From Branchiostoma floridae (taxonomy: Eukaryota > Chordata > Leptocardii > Amphioxiformes > Branchiostomatidae): a stretch of 64,000 bases of DNA. The notes under the pieces were generated by a model. That model saw only the letters and a program-made list of their open reading frames with translations. It did no database searches and had not been told where the DNA came from. Position 1 is the stretch's first letter; each line of letters starts with the position of its first letter. Made by a program: the position numbers and the translations under genes. The DNA lies in assembly GCF_000003815.2 (NCBI RefSeq), contig NC_049980.1, forward strand, positions 3,806,497 through 3,870,496, read 5' to 3'. Below, piece by piece: positions 50,930 to 63,535 of this stretch.

Positions 50930-51640
50930 TGGCGACGCCTCAGGGGCTTCGCCTAATGATATAGTGTGCGACCGTTTGACAAAAATTCCCAAAATCCCGC
51001 AGGCATGTCAGGAATTTTTACAGGCCTGCGCAGTTGCATCATCCCTTTAGAGGGGAATAACTCGGGAATGGATTGACGGATCTTCATGATATTTAGAATA
51101 TAGATAGCTTCAGAGATGCCTAACATAATTACATAAATATAAAAGCTAACCATGCAAATCAGGGGCTAATTTGCATAATCAATGAGGACAATTTTTGAGC
51201 ATTTCATGTTAAAATGCTCAAAAATATACCATATGTAATTCAAAAAGAGAGAAATATCATGCTTACTGTTAAGTATATATCCGATGGGCCAAAATTTACG
51301 AAATTCTACAGCAATTCGTCCGCGTGTGCGCAATTGCACCATCCTTTTGGAAGGGAATAACTCGGGAAGGGGTTAATGGATCATCGTGATTTTTGATGTG
51401 TAGATAACTTCGGAGATGCCTTCCATAAATAAGGACTATTAATGTAGACCCCGAGCTAATTTTCATAATCAATGAGCACAGTTTATTAAGCCGCAGAATT
51501 TCATTACTACTAGGACACGTAAACATGACATGTGTAACTAGAAAAGATATGAATATCGATAGACATCAATTATGCAAATTGTTACCTAACTTACATAATT
51601 AATGAGAAAGTGTTATTATAGTGTTAATATTTAGTGTTAT
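50930..51640. repeat. Dispersed intronic repeats with 'gggaataactcggga' blocks
   Basis: Two tandem-like copies (about 51050-51200 and 51345-51490) share 'gggaataactcggga.ggatt', 'atcttcatgat' and 'gctaatttgcataatcaatg'; a relative lies near 45645-45780. They lie in the large intron 1 of the SAM/hairpin gene. Confidence 0.65.
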
Positions 51641-51916
51641 ATTCCTTTCTTCCGACATTTGGCAGGAACACGTACGTTAAGCTGAACATACAGACGTAAG
51701 AAGGGCAAATCAGGGTCTCATTGACATAGTTTTTGAGAAAATGCTACAATACCTTTCTTGGCTAAGACTTTCATACTTTGAGCACATACATACAGCTAGG
51801 CGAAAGGATAGAACACAAATACAACACCACTCATTAATACTTATAGACAATAAAACCGTCGCCATGGCAATAGTTTTAATTGCCACACTTTTTACTTTTA
51901 GTTTGCATAAAAAAGT

Positions 51917-52225
51917 GTGTGTGTGTGTGTGTATGTGTGTGTGTGTGTGTGCCTGTGTGTGTTTGTCTGTGCCTGTGTGTGTGTTTGTCTGTGCCTGTGT
52001 GTGTGTGTGTGTGCGTGCCTGTGTGTGTGTGTCTGTGCCTGTGTGTGTGTGCCTGTGTGTCTGTGCGTGCCTGTGCCTGTGTGTGTGTGTGTGTGCCTGT
52101 GTGTGTGTGCCTGTGCCTGTGTGTGGTGTGTGTGTGTGTGCCTGTGTGTGTGTGAGTGCTGTGCCTATGTGTGTGTGCATGTGCCTGTGTGTGTGTATGT
52201 CTCACTCTCTCTGTGTGTGCGTGTG

Positions 52226-52263
<38 letters not shown>
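51917..52263. repeat. (TG)n-rich microsatellite/minisatellite
   Basis: About 350 bp of TG repeats interrupted by 'cctgtg' units, running into an assembly gap. Open frames are repeat artefacts. Confidence 0.95.
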
Positions 52264-52363
52264 NNNNNNNNNNNNNNNNNNNNNNNNNNNNNNNNNNNNN
52301 NNNNNNNNNNNNNNNNNNNNNNNNNNNNNNNNNNNNNNNNNNNNNNNNNNNNNNNNNNNNNNN
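52264..52363. other. Assembly gap (100 N)
   Basis: Exactly 100 N, a conventional unknown-length gap, at the end of the TG repeat. Confidence 0.99.
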
Positions 52364-54780
52364 TTATAGGCGAGCCGGCCGTGTATACCATGTGCCCCTC
52401 CCAATAGAAAAGAGCTAGACTTGATGATGTAAACCTCAAACTAAATGACATGTGTCACAACTAGAAAGGCCCGAACGTCAGTGAAGCGAATCAGGCATTT
52501 GAACAAAGTCGCCGAGTTTGACCGAAATTTTATGGTGAATTTCTTTCCTTGTGTTGGAATAAAGTTTATACTGTACACTATGGATTATACCAACTCAGAT
52601 GACCTTTCAGACCATATTATATTAGAATAGGCCGATATTTGCTCGAGAGCAAATACAGCATATATCTCATGTGCGAACATGGATCACTTCTGCTTAAAAA
52701 TTACTTTTACTAATCACACTTCTACAAAAAAATTCGCCCCGTGCAAGAACTAACTCTTCCATTGTATCCCATGTAAACAGGTAAAATACACGAGTCCAAA
52801 AATACCCACTAAAAATGAAATTTCCAATCATTACCCGTAAAAAAATGAATTAAAACAAGAGTTCGGAGACATCATACCTCCATGAAATATTCTGATTATG
52901 CAAATGACTATTCATATGTGCATAATTTATTCTTGGTTATGTACACCTTTAACCAACTTACACGGGTGACAATGTTGACAATCCAATCATTTGCTACATG
53001 TACCTAGAAGAATTAGGACACTTTCACATTAATCATGCAAATTAGAGACTTATTTGCATAATCGGTATCTGCTAATCTTCCACCTGTCACAAACTACATA
53101 TGGTAAGTGTATTTGAGTCCTATAATGGAAAACACTGTAAATATAAATTTTCCTCATTAAGTATGCAAATTAAGCCTAAATTTGCGTAATTTGCACTTCA
53201 TTATGCACATCACTGCTAAAGATACATGCATGCTAAATATCATGAAAATCCATCGTTCCTTTGTTTCGTTATACTCCTTGGAACATTTTGAAAAAATTGC
53301 CCCTGCAATTCTATAGCAAGTCACTAGGTGACCCAGACGTACATCACTTCTTTCTTACACCACAAGCTATCTGTCACCAAAAAATCAAGACCATAGCATG
53401 TCCAGATCAAAAGATACAAAAAAGTTCTGCTGCAGTACCAAGGCCACACGGCAGGGGGGGCCAAAATCGACCATGACCTTCATCTTTGCAACACCTACCC
53501 ACATACTAAATATCATTACAATCCATCCAGAGGTTCTACAGAGGAAACACAAACAAACAGACAGACACACACAAACACGGACACACCAAAAACTATACCT
53601 CCATTTTTCATGGAGGTAAAAATCCCCTTCCGTGCGGGAATGGACTCTTTCTCTAACACTCCTATGTAAAGTTTATTTGTGTCCAGAAATACTTCCGCTG
53701 AAACAGACTTTGACATAAGGTAGCAGAACACAGTTTTTCGTCTATGGGAATTTACATTGTTAAGGACCCAGAAGTGAGGAGGTTCGACGCCTCAAAATTT
53801 ATAGCAGGGTGCAAAAGTAATTAACAAGAATTGAATATGTTGGAGTTCAGGGTAGAATGTACAAAACATGTGAAAATGAGTTTAAGTTTGCCTGCTCGTT
53901 TTCCCAGAAAAAACACTTTGAAATGACCCCCAGCGGAGGTCACCATACTGCAGCCGACATACGGAAGTAGCGGGAACAGGATTCGTGCGCGAAATTCTGC
54001 CCAGCCAAACAAACATCGTAACCCAAGTCATTCAGCCTAAAAACTTACGCATTCCTCTACTATTCACCACAGTTTCCAACTCTGCGACACAGTAACGTTA
54101 TAATCACCAAAGTCCAAAAATGGATCTAAAAATGACGCCCTCAATGCAAGAATGGACTCTTCCATCACACCCCATGGAAAATTACAAAATAGACCAGTCC
54201 TAAAATACTCTGATTGAAAACATGGCCTTATTTGTACAAGAAACCCAGTCCAAAATTGAATTTCGAAAAAAAGATCACCCGTGCATGAATGGACTCTTCC
54301 AGATAACACCAGTCAGATTCAACAGATTCAGCTTTATTGGTCCTTTTTCATGGCAAATGACTATGTAAATGCCACATGAATTGTGTCAGTCTCGCTTAGT
54401 GGCTGACGAATCCTCCTCAGGATATTGAGTCAGGCTAGGTCATTGGCTGCCTATTTAATTAAATCATAGGCTTGTCCAGGCCTGAACCTGCAAGTCTCCA
54501 GGTGGGGCTCAACGTATTATATTTCAATCCATGTATATTTCAATCCATGTATGGATTGATCCACGTGTATGGATTGAAAAATAATTACGAATACAATATA
54601 TTTCAACTATACCTGTGGTATGGCTGAAATATAAACATGAAACCGCCAACATTAACGAGTCACATACTATATGTGCTTTTAGATTTCTCTTTTGTTGTGT
54701 ATTTTGCAAACAGACTGCCAGCAGGCGCGGCCCAGTGAGGTATCACTGCTCTCGGCAACAACTCAAAAGCCCTTAATGTC
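52364..54780. other. Intronic, gene-free stretch
   Basis: Old dispersed repeats ('atgcaaattagagacttatt', 'tttgcataatc' blocks; 'actcttcc.tcacaccccatg' blocks near 52750, 53640, 54150 and 54290) and a LINE-tail-like piece near 54311-54360 ('cagctttattggtc'). Within intron 1 of the SAM/hairpin gene; no exon supported. Confidence 0.45.
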
Positions 54781-54803
54781 CTATAAAATTTAGCTTTACT
54801 TAC

Positions 54804-55006
54804 TTGAAACACATGCATTCTCTCAGAATGTCGGTCAGCAGGTCCATGTACTTGTTCAACAGCACCGCCACATTCCGTCGCACATCGGCACCCTTTCCCC
54901 GCAAAGTGTGGATTATCTGCCGCACATTGTTGTCAATCTGCTTAAGCATTTCGACCATTTCATCGGCCGGGAATGCCATTGCTAGTTTAGAGACGATCGG
55001 AGGCAT
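54804..55006 (-). CDS. SAM/hydrophobic-hairpin protein, exon 1 (start)
   Basis: ATG at 55006 (MPPIVSKLAMAFPADEMVEM), 67 codons plus two bases, then GTAAGT. Encodes amphipathic helices (EMLKQIDNNVRQIIHTL, NVAVLLNKYMDLLTDILREC) with no signal peptide, so the protein is probably cytosolic until it meets a membrane. A second Met at residue 10 is possible. The phase-2 end fits exon 2. Whole protein 436 residues: helix - SAM - coil - hydrophobic hairpin - coil. No family name assigned. Confidence 0.8.
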
Positions 55007-55019
55007 ATTTACTGCAGTA

Positions 55020-56640
55020 TGGCACTGTTGTAGAAACCGTAGCTGTTACGAGCTAGTACCTGCGACTAGTACGCACCAACCTTTGCCTGGTCCGTGACTC
55101 ACCGAAACTATTGGAAAGTACCTGGGACTCGGCTATTCCAAGTTGCAGGTACAGTGAGGGGGTGGGTGGGAGCATCGTAACATTGAAGCGTTCTGTTGCC
55201 TTTGAAAGACCCCTGGAGAGGTATGGGTTGTTTTATGAATGTTTCTCAGTTGGCCGAGGTCATTGTTCCAATTAAATTTATATTAACTTCAGGAAGTGTC
55301 AGCACATATCTTTATTTGATACATATTGTATCCTGCCCCCCCCCCCCCCCCCCTCCGTACCTGTGTGAATAGGCTGGCCCTGCACACATGTAAACATATA
55401 ACGGTACATACCAGGCTGTCCTTGGCTGTCCTAAATATAACAACACAAAAGAGATTACATCACCAGGTTCAAAGGTCATACTGAGTGACGTGCGTGCGGC
55501 AGCAGGTGTTCACTTCGTTTATCTGCAGTACATGGCTACCTCGCTATGTGACACTGCCGACTTGCAGTTGCAAGTCTTCAGGCAAGAACTCTGACCATTG
55601 GCACACAAACAACTGACAAACTGTATATGACAAACTCTGACAAACTCTTGCCCGACGGGTTGAGGTTGAGGTTCTAAGTAGGGTTTAGAAAAGCGGTACA
55701 ACGCCATCCACCCAGCAAATGCTAGTAATGTATACAACCTTACAGAAAAGTAGAAAATATGTTTTTGTATTGAAATTAAACAATTCCCTCCTTGAAAATT
55801 TACTCTTGAATCATATAATTCAGTACAACCAAAACTGGTAAAAACAACAACCTCTGAACAGTCGCAAGCCCCCCTCCAATTTTACATAGTATAACCACGT
55901 ACCCCCATTCATTTTCCCTAAATTTTCCTATATACCTGGAGTATTTGTTGAGACCCCGTTTGGCTATATTTTAACCAACCTAAAACATATACATAATTAG
56001 ATTTCAGAAATTTGAGCCATGAAATACTCTTTCGTGTAATAGTAGTGCAAGTATGATTTGTTTCTACTTAAAGGGTCACGAAAGCCGTCGCATAAGTGAA
56101 GGCCCCTTCCCATTCCATCTACACCTAATCTCCACGCAGATCCTACGGTAGCATCGTGGTTCTCCCGTCGTTCACGACGGATGAGCGTAAGATAGCATCA
56201 AAAGCTACCAGAGGAGTGAAGCCAAGTGTGTTTGGTTACCGGAGCCAGTGGCTGATGACTCCCTTTGGCCAACTTTGTCACTATCTTATGCCACTGGTAA
56301 ATCTGCCCGGAGAGTATCTACAACCCAATTTATGCCTAGTTCTTTGGCGCGCTGACCACACCATACATACAGCCACGTTCCCACCACCCATGGCGAAGCG
56401 AATGACTATACGTTTAAGTGGCTCTTTGGAACCCGGTTATTTTCCATTCACGCTCCTCTGGTTCTCCCATTGTCCAACTCTTGACCTATTGTCACCGCGT
56501 ATGGCCACCGTGTGGGACCAAAATACCCCCCAAATAAAGCTTCCTTTTAGGGGCTCTTGTCTTGTTTTCACACCGTGTTTTCAGTACATTGCTACTATAT
56601 GAACCATGATAGTAACCTGAACGGCATTACATGTACCTAC
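55020..56640. other. Upstream/intergenic stretch, no gene supported
   Basis: Includes a poly-C run (about 55337-55353). The 148-codon open frame at 56156-56602 contains no recognisable domain or repeat similarity and has no splice or promoter context; possibly a decayed element. Confidence 0.35.
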
Positions 56641-56647
56641 ATGTGCT

Positions 56648-56745
56648 TTAAGCCCCCTTTACAAATCAAGAATTTAGCTCGGCCGAGTTGTCCACAGCGA
56701 GCTCTAAATTATGAGGAGGCATGACCCTGATGCCTACGAACAAAA
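56648..56745. mobile_element. One arm of the 'aaatcaagaatttagctcgg' MITE
   Basis: Matches one arm of 20855-21040; the second arm is missing. Confidence 0.75.
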
Positions 56746-58320
56746 GAACTTCGGGGTCTGATCTGCCTGAAAGCTTAACAAAGTGATAATAAATCTGAGC
56801 GTAGATGATACACCACATTTGCGCAAAAGGATGCTTTCGGGTATCACACGAAACATGCTGTTTGCCACTTCGCTCAGTAACGACTGTTCAGACCCTGCTA
56901 CCACAGTGCCTTGCCTAGCAGAGCTAACTCATACCGACGCGCCTCGCTAACAAGCCAGATAGGGCTTGGATTAGCCGACTTTGGCGAAGGCCAGGGATGT
57001 TACGAAAGACAACACCTGGACGTCGGAATCCCACCCTGCTAAGTATGTAAATTACCTGTCATTGCTATCAAATTCAGCGCAACGAGCCCTGGCTCGCTGC
57101 ACGGATGACCTCTTATAGGTCGATGGTTGAGCATATCACTGTCTGCAAAAGCTCTGTGCAAGCACTGGCCCGATTCATCGAAGCCAATGGGTCCCGCAAT
57201 AGGGGTTCTAAGGCAGCGAGACCGTAGGACACTTGATGCACGGATCCACGCGCCTGGTCCCTGTCCTAACGTTCGGCTTTATTGTCGTCGGGTCGCTAAC
57301 ATCTTCATGACAATAGGCCAGGTAAAGCAGATGTGTAAGTACATACTGAATACAGTTTCTACCAAACTTCCCCCTCGAATTGGAAAGGAAATTTGTTGAA
57401 AGCGGCATATGTTTGCTTATTTGCTGATGCTTTCTACGGCGCACATTTTTTGAACCGAGAAAATTGCTCGCGGATGTCATACATACAATACATACATCAT
57501 AGCCAAACTAAATGTTTTATATGGCATGATCTAGACAAGGTTGTACCTAGGGTTATATAGCGACCTCCTACTGAAAGGTACTATGTACTCATTTACCCCA
57601 CACGTGTTGCCTGTGTGATTATAAAGAGAGATACCCACCAGTCCAAAAACATCTACATAAAGGGACCCGACGGGCTATTTTACGATGATGGATTTTCTTG
57701 ACCTTAAGGTCACTCCTGTCTCTTGTTCGGGTCACGTAGTTAAGGTAAATTATGTCATCATTATTGTCGGCCAGGTGGCAGAGTCACAAAACCACATTCT
57801 TGCACTTTTGTGGCGTCCCTTTGTTTTTCACAGCAGGGTTCGTATATTGGCCGCAGGCGTTAGCCCTCTGTTCGATGTAACAAGTAAGGTAATAAAGGAC
57901 TCATTGTAAAGATCAGATCGATCGTACCGCCTGTACCATACTGGCAGTGGCAACATTTTTTTAAAGACATCTAAGATAATGGGATGTAATAATCATCTTA
58001 AGTCAATAGGCTCCAGAGACTAATGTCATTAATCTTAAGAAAGGAAACAAATTTAAAAACGTTTTATTTGTTAAGCATGTCCTGAGAAAATTGCATATAA
58101 GGACAGTATCACGTTCAGAGTCTATGTGGTTCCTGCGGACACTGCAGGGGATATTTCCTTCGTGCCTTCCCTCGTGGAGGTTCGGAATATCTTTGCCATC
58201 TTTTCTTCTAAATCAAAACTCTGCACAAACTTTTCATCCGCAGTAACGAACAGAAGTCAGAAAACGTTACAATATTTCACTCCCAACATCTGCGTGGAAA
58301 GTAGACAAAAATTCTATGAC
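56746..58320. other. Gene-free stretch with possible retroelement debris
   Basis: Between about 56860 and 57400 a GC-richer segment gives fragmentary frames (for example 57127-57399) that look like decayed coding sequence, but I cannot assign them. The rest is unremarkable. Confidence 0.3.
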
Positions 58321-58392
58321 TGGAGATGCCGGGGATCGAACCCGGGGCCTCACACATGCAAAGCGTGCGCTCTACCGCTGAGCTACATCCCC
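58321..58392 (-). tRNA. tRNA-Ala (TGC)
   Basis: The minus strand folds as a 72-nt cloverleaf: acceptor GGGGATG/CATCTCC with the G3-U70 wobble that identifies tRNA-Ala, A box tagctcagcggtagagcg, anticodon loop ctttgcatg with anticodon TGC (plus 58358-58360), and B box gggttcgatcccc. No intron, no encoded CCA. T runs for Pol III termination are not obvious immediately downstream. Confidence 0.96.
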
Positions 58393-58399
58393 GTCGATG

Positions 58400-60190
58400 G
58401 TAAGAATTCGATTAGTATACCTGTCAACCACATCTATGACTGAAATATATCATATGCAATATACTAGTATATCACTTCTACGGTTCCAAAAAATGTCGCT
58501 AGGGGGTCCAAACCTACCGACTTAGGCTAACGTCACGTTTCCAAACCGGGGCCCAGCCGGGCTGATTGTGGAAACGAAATATAGAAATGTATACGTAAAA
58601 ATATACACAAATATAATGCCCACGAATATTCTATTTACGTCTTGTGTAGTTTATTTGGTGTCTTTTATGTCATACTTTTTGTTCCCAAAATCCCGGTTGG
58701 AAAATATGACGTAGGCCTTACTCTCTGCCACTGAAAATCTCGAGATATCAAACAGGAAGACATGTTTATATCATTTCGCTAGCTCACAGAGCCAAATTCC
58801 TGGCAGTCCCAACTGGGAGTTCTAAGATCTTTCCCCGCCAACATGTTCAGCCATGAACTTGGCTATGAGGGAAAATAGGTTCCACAGAGGATTCCTACAA
58901 GTTCAAGTTCAACCGAACTCTCCCTGCAGGTCTGCAGACGACACTTGTCAGGCGTCAGTAACAATTACTATGTACATGTTGTATTAACTTGAAAGTTCAT
59001 CTGTGTTGGTAGAAGTCATTCTTGAAATAGTTGAACTATAATTTCCAACACAAAGATTGGGCTCACCCAAATTTTCGACTGAACAGCATCAGTTTTTGTC
59101 AAGGAATGAATAATCCACTGCTCATTGAGTCATGTGTTCTATCTACATATGGTATTGCCTGTGACGAACACCAAAGTTTTACGCACTTGAAATCTTCTTG
59201 TTTCGGCCATGTCGATTTCATTATACGGATAACATCCTATGGGAACTGATGCGAGCGTGCGAATAAAAAACGATTGGTCGAAAAATTGCCTATGCAATTT
59301 CATTGATTATGAAATCTAAGTGGTGATGAAGGTTGAGAAAACACAGAGTATTAGTATACCGAAAAATAGATTCTTCATTTTTGTTCTTTCACATCTTCGT
59401 CCATGACTTTGGAATTGACCTTGCTATCTTATGGCATTAGCAGACGTTTTCCGATATCTATTTTGTATGATATGGCATATTTTTGCTCATTTTGAAGCTG
59501 CTTTGTACGATTTACTGTATATGTAAAAATCGTTTTTTTTAATCTATTTTGATGTCATCCATGTACATGTAATCAAACTGACATTGCCTTACACCTCTTT
59601 TCAACTGCGTAGACTGCAAACGCTGATCGAGCAAAGATTTGAGAAATGGCTCAACAAATTTCATAAATAAAGAGAGAATCTTCGTTTGTTTCATTGTAGG
59701 GTTACCTTCGCCAATCAGGTTATGTTTTCGGTAGCGGTTGTATGTGCATGTATCTTTCTTTGTTTCGTATGTACACGCTGTATGTTTGTTGGATGGACGA
59801 TGGACACTTCAGAAGATCTGGACTTATTGTGTTGAATCCACCCAACGATTGTGCGAAGAAAGAAAATTGAGACAGTGTCTTTTTCTTGTGATCAACTGAT
59901 ATTTAAACACGTTGGACTGGTTTGAGTACTTGGCATTGAGCTAGCTAATGATGCCAGAATTGAAGACTTCGTGCACGTATTAGTGGGTAATGATACCTCT
60001 GTGCTCCTCAGCTGAACGGAAACGTGAAATCTTGTCTAGACAGCACAAAAATCTGTTGGCGGGTGATCAAGATTTCACCTCAGGTAGACCGCCTGTGTCT
60101 TTAACTTAATCAGTCAGAGGATGGCACGGTCTGTTCTTAACGTGCACTGCATGGGAGGGGGGCAATCAATCTCGAAGCAGATGTTTGGTT
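58400..60190. other. Gene-free stretch
   Basis: No gene, RNA or clear repeat structure supported between the first tRNA and a LINE-tail-like block at about 60190-60310 ('taataatctttattgcaaaa', a typical reverse-oriented LINE 3' end). Confidence 0.35.
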
Positions 60191-60192
60191 TT

Positions 60193-60310
60193 AATAATAA
60201 TCTTTATTGCAAAATCATGCCCGAAGGCGTATTGCAAAAATACATGTATGAAAGTACAACGATGGTAATGGTACAATAACAAAATTGACATTAAGTGAAA
60301 AACGGGTCAT
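60193..60310 (-). repeat. LINE 3'-end fragment
   Basis: The minus strand ends in 'gcaataaagattattatt', the kind of short-repeat tail seen in CR1/L2-like LINEs. No ORF. Confidence 0.45.
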
Positions 60311-61203
60311 CAACTAGTGCGTGATACTTCTAATCTAAAATAAATGCTATTGGGTTTGATTTCTTTTCTGTATGCAGTGGAGGATGAAATTTCCAACATT
60401 TTGGGAGACATATGTGTTGGGTGGTGCTAATAGGAGGACAGTTTTTTGTAGTTCGGTACGATGTGCAAAGCTGGGAAAATTTAATATCGTAACTAGCAAG
60501 CTGTCAGAAAGGTACAAAACAGTTTTTTTTTTCTTGTAGGCCCGTTCCAGAAAAAAAACGGACCTGATAAAAATCATAGAACCGGACTTTGGATCGAATA
60601 GAAAGCGAAGAGATTTTACCGGTACTACGTACGGCGACAGGTGTTCACGTGTTTGGGGCTTTAATAATACCTGTAGGTCCACAAAAATAACACAAGCAGA
60701 TCATAGGAGAGTTGACGGTCGTTTCTACCAAGTATATAAAATCATTCTTTATTCAGAAAATAAAAGAAAGTGACATTGATCCCAGGTCATGTTGGTCTTA
60801 GCAGACCAAACATGCAGGGAGACATGGACAATTTTACACATGACTTTACAACAAATTGAAATGAATGTAAATTTTACAATGACTATACATGGTCTAAAAC
60901 AGGTACAGTCAGTGTTGTTTTTATGCCGATAGGGTTTTTAAATGCCAGTAGACGACGGACACGCCACCAAACACCCATTCACACAGATAATCAGGTCCCT
61001 CCGGACCTGAACCTGATCCTCTGGACCTGGACCTGGACCGTACCTGGACTTGTACCGCCCCCACCTGGTAGTCAGAAAAAGTTATGATCTCTTAGCTCAA
61101 CATCTGTTGGAGAGTACGAAAAAAATACCGTACTGACAAACAGAAAATATTACAATCTATCACCCCCAACATCTGCTCTGAAAGTAGACAAAAAGTCTAT
61201 GAC

Positions 61204-61275
61204 TGGAGATGCCGGGGATCGAACCCGGGGCCTCACACATGCAAAGCGTGCGCTCTACCACTGAGCTACATCCCC
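61204..61275 (-). tRNA. tRNA-Ala (TGC), second copy
   Basis: Identical to the tRNA at 58321-58392 except one D-arm base (gcggtag versus gtggtag). G3-U70 present. The 3'-side flank on the plus strand ('gaaagtagacaaaaa.tctatgactgg', 'caacatctgc') is also shared, so the duplication covered more than the gene. Confidence 0.96.
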
Positions 61276-61849
61276 GTCGGTAGATACCACGCTGGAAATG
61301 ATATCTATGACTCTTTATTAAAATCAATCATTCCAACAGGCAAACTGTATGCGTTTGTGCTATATCCAAAGGAACCATGAGATTGTTTTTCTTCGCCTGA
61401 TTACAACCATATCGAGATTAATCTAGAAATTAGTCCCTTTTTATTCCTGATTGAGCTTTTATTCTTTCAATCGAACATTAATTCTGTCTGAACATCTACT
61501 TTTTGATATGCATGACGTCGATAGTGACGTCATCACTGCTCTCAAAGCAGATTGTTATCTGTATTTGTTTTTATTGCACATCCGGTAAACCGCCTTTAAT
61601 ACGGAGTAACACACCAGGTTTGTATTTAACATTACAAGCTGCATATCCGGACAGATGTATTTTTGATTCATTCATATCGGGAAGAACCCCTGTTCTTTTC
61701 AATGATTAGTGTGGTGGATTCTTTTACGTGTTAGATGGGTGGCTCTCCTCGAACACGGGGTCTACATTTAACGTCCTATCATAGGGATGATCCTAGCCGA
61801 AGCTAGGTACTAATTTTCACCTGAGTGAAATTCGTGTAGAATTACGTTA

Positions 61850-62192
61850 AGCTAAGGGCACAACCTGCCGTACGTGCGAAATACGTGCTGTCTACGTATA
61901 CGTGCCAAAACGTGGGCAATCTTTTGGGATCCGTAAGTTGTAAGTACCGCCTCCATACGAACTCGTTGGGAATCCGGTGGATTTTGGAGCACGCAGACAC
62001 GCCGTAGAACTTTACGTGCAGGCAAAACATTTATTTGTGTGCCATCAGGTTGCGGATTCGCCCCCGTACGTGCCAGTACGGGCGACGCGCCTGTCCTGTA
62101 CAGCCTGAACGTTTTCAGAAATACGTGGCGGACGTGGCCTCCCAAAAAAACGTACGTACAAACTGCACGTACGACACGTTGTGCCCTTAGTT
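61850..62192. mobile_element. Foldback MITE, 'ctaagggca' family (intact copy)
   Basis: Ends ctaagggcacaacctgccgt / acgacacgttgtgcccttag; cgtacg-rich interior. The copy at 7053-7742 is the split relative. Confidence 0.8.
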
Positions 62193-62479
62193 TTACATGG
62201 ACATATGGTGATCTCTCTGACTTGTCCTGGCCTCCCATTTAGCCACGACTTTCTCGCCAAACCTCTGCTTGGAGTGCAGCCTTCCCCCACAAATACCTTA
62301 GCTTGTACTGTACCCAAACTTCTTGGAAGAGTTACGGATGTCTTTTGGTCTCACGCAAGGGATAATGATAGTCTGAAATAAGTCTATCCACCTTCCTACA
62401 ATCTCTAGATAATACTGTTGACCTTCCCACATCCTAATGTACTGTTTCCGTCGCTGCTTTGTTAGGTGGTATTGTGTAT

Positions 62480-62640
62480 TCTGTGCGTGTGTGTCTGTGT
62501 GATAGAGAGAGTTTGGGTGTGTGTCTATGTGTCTGTGTGTGCGTGTCTGTCTGTTTGTGTGTACGTGTGTGTTGTAGGTGCGAGAGAGAGTGTGGGTATG
62601 TGTCTATGTGTGCCTTTGTGTGCGCCTGTGTTCGCCAGTT
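62480..62640. repeat. TG-rich minisatellite
   Basis: Two ~90-bp TG-rich units sharing 'gagagagt.tgggt.tgtgtctatgtgt'. Confidence 0.8.
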
Positions 62641-63044
62641 TTGCTCTGCCCTTTTAAGCTTATTGATTTAACCATTGTGATATATTGCCATCGAAAGTAC
62701 ATTGACAAGAAGAAGTACATCGGATATGTTTTGTGAGGATATACGATAATTTATTAGATTTTCCCGAGTATATTCGTTTGCAAACATCTGTTTGCAGTGA
62801 GCATATTTCTAACTTGCGAAGTGAAACAAAAAAAGAAGATATTTCTTCTGTACAGTAGTATCGTCTCACTAAATGCAACAAGGAAGTTTTACAAATTGAA
62901 AAATTATGAAGCTTTGAAGTCTTACTAAACGACGTTTTATTAAATGCTGTTTTCTCTATTCGCACCAAGGATAGTGTGGCACTTCTGTTAAGTTAGTTAC
63001 TTCTTTTTAAACTGTTACATACAAACTTCGGGACAGAAGGTTAA
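62641..63044. other. Gene-free stretch
   Basis: Nothing supported. Confidence 0.35.
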
Positions 63045-63250
63045 GGTTCTGCAAATGCTTTTAAAGTTCGCGGGGATTTAATTTCGCGGTAGCGGGAAAA
63101 TGGACTTTTCTGGGTGGTTTCAAGTTCGCGGTACCACCATGTACATAGTCTCTTACTGTCATGGAAAAATATTCGCGGTGGTTTTGATTTCGCGGTGAAG
63201 CGGCCACCGCGAACATTAAACCACCGCGAAAGTTTCTGCTTTTACGGTAG
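63045..63250. mobile_element. CG-rich TTCGCGGT MITE, inverted copy
   Basis: Reverse-oriented relative of 21075-21297; shares 'aagttcgcggggatttaatt', 'cgcggtagcgggaaaa' and 'gtctcttactgtcatgg'. Confidence 0.8.
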
Positions 63251-63354
63251 TCCCAATACCTCTATTGGGAGTAGGGGCAGTGTCTTCTTATCCATGATGT
63301 CTAGGGCACGGTATTCGGAGGCGGACCCCAACCCTCTCCTTCCACCGTCTTTTA

Positions 63355-63535
63355 CATGTACCTCCCCAACCGAAGTCAGGTACCCATTTTTACACCTGGT
63401 TGGATTGAGGAAAGTCCTGTTAAATGTATGTCTCTTCCAACGGCACACAATCGGTTGCATAACAGGATTCTAACCCAAGGTCTCTGGATTCCAGGCCAAA
63501 TACCTTTCATTTACGCCATTCACACGACTCCACAT
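63355..63535 (-). repeat. tRNA-derived SINE, decayed
   Basis: Plus strand shows 'acctccccaaccgaagtcag', 'gtacccatttttacacctgg' and then a degenerate tRNA-like head; same family as 19870-20029. A fragment with the first block in reverse also lies near 6815-6850. Confidence 0.6.

Noticed and set aside
56156-56602. 148-codon ORF
   Set aside because: No recognisable domain, no splice or promoter context; kept only as an unassigned stretch.
57127-57399. 90-codon ORF in a GC-richer patch
   Set aside because: Could be decayed retroelement sequence but no motif allows an assignment.
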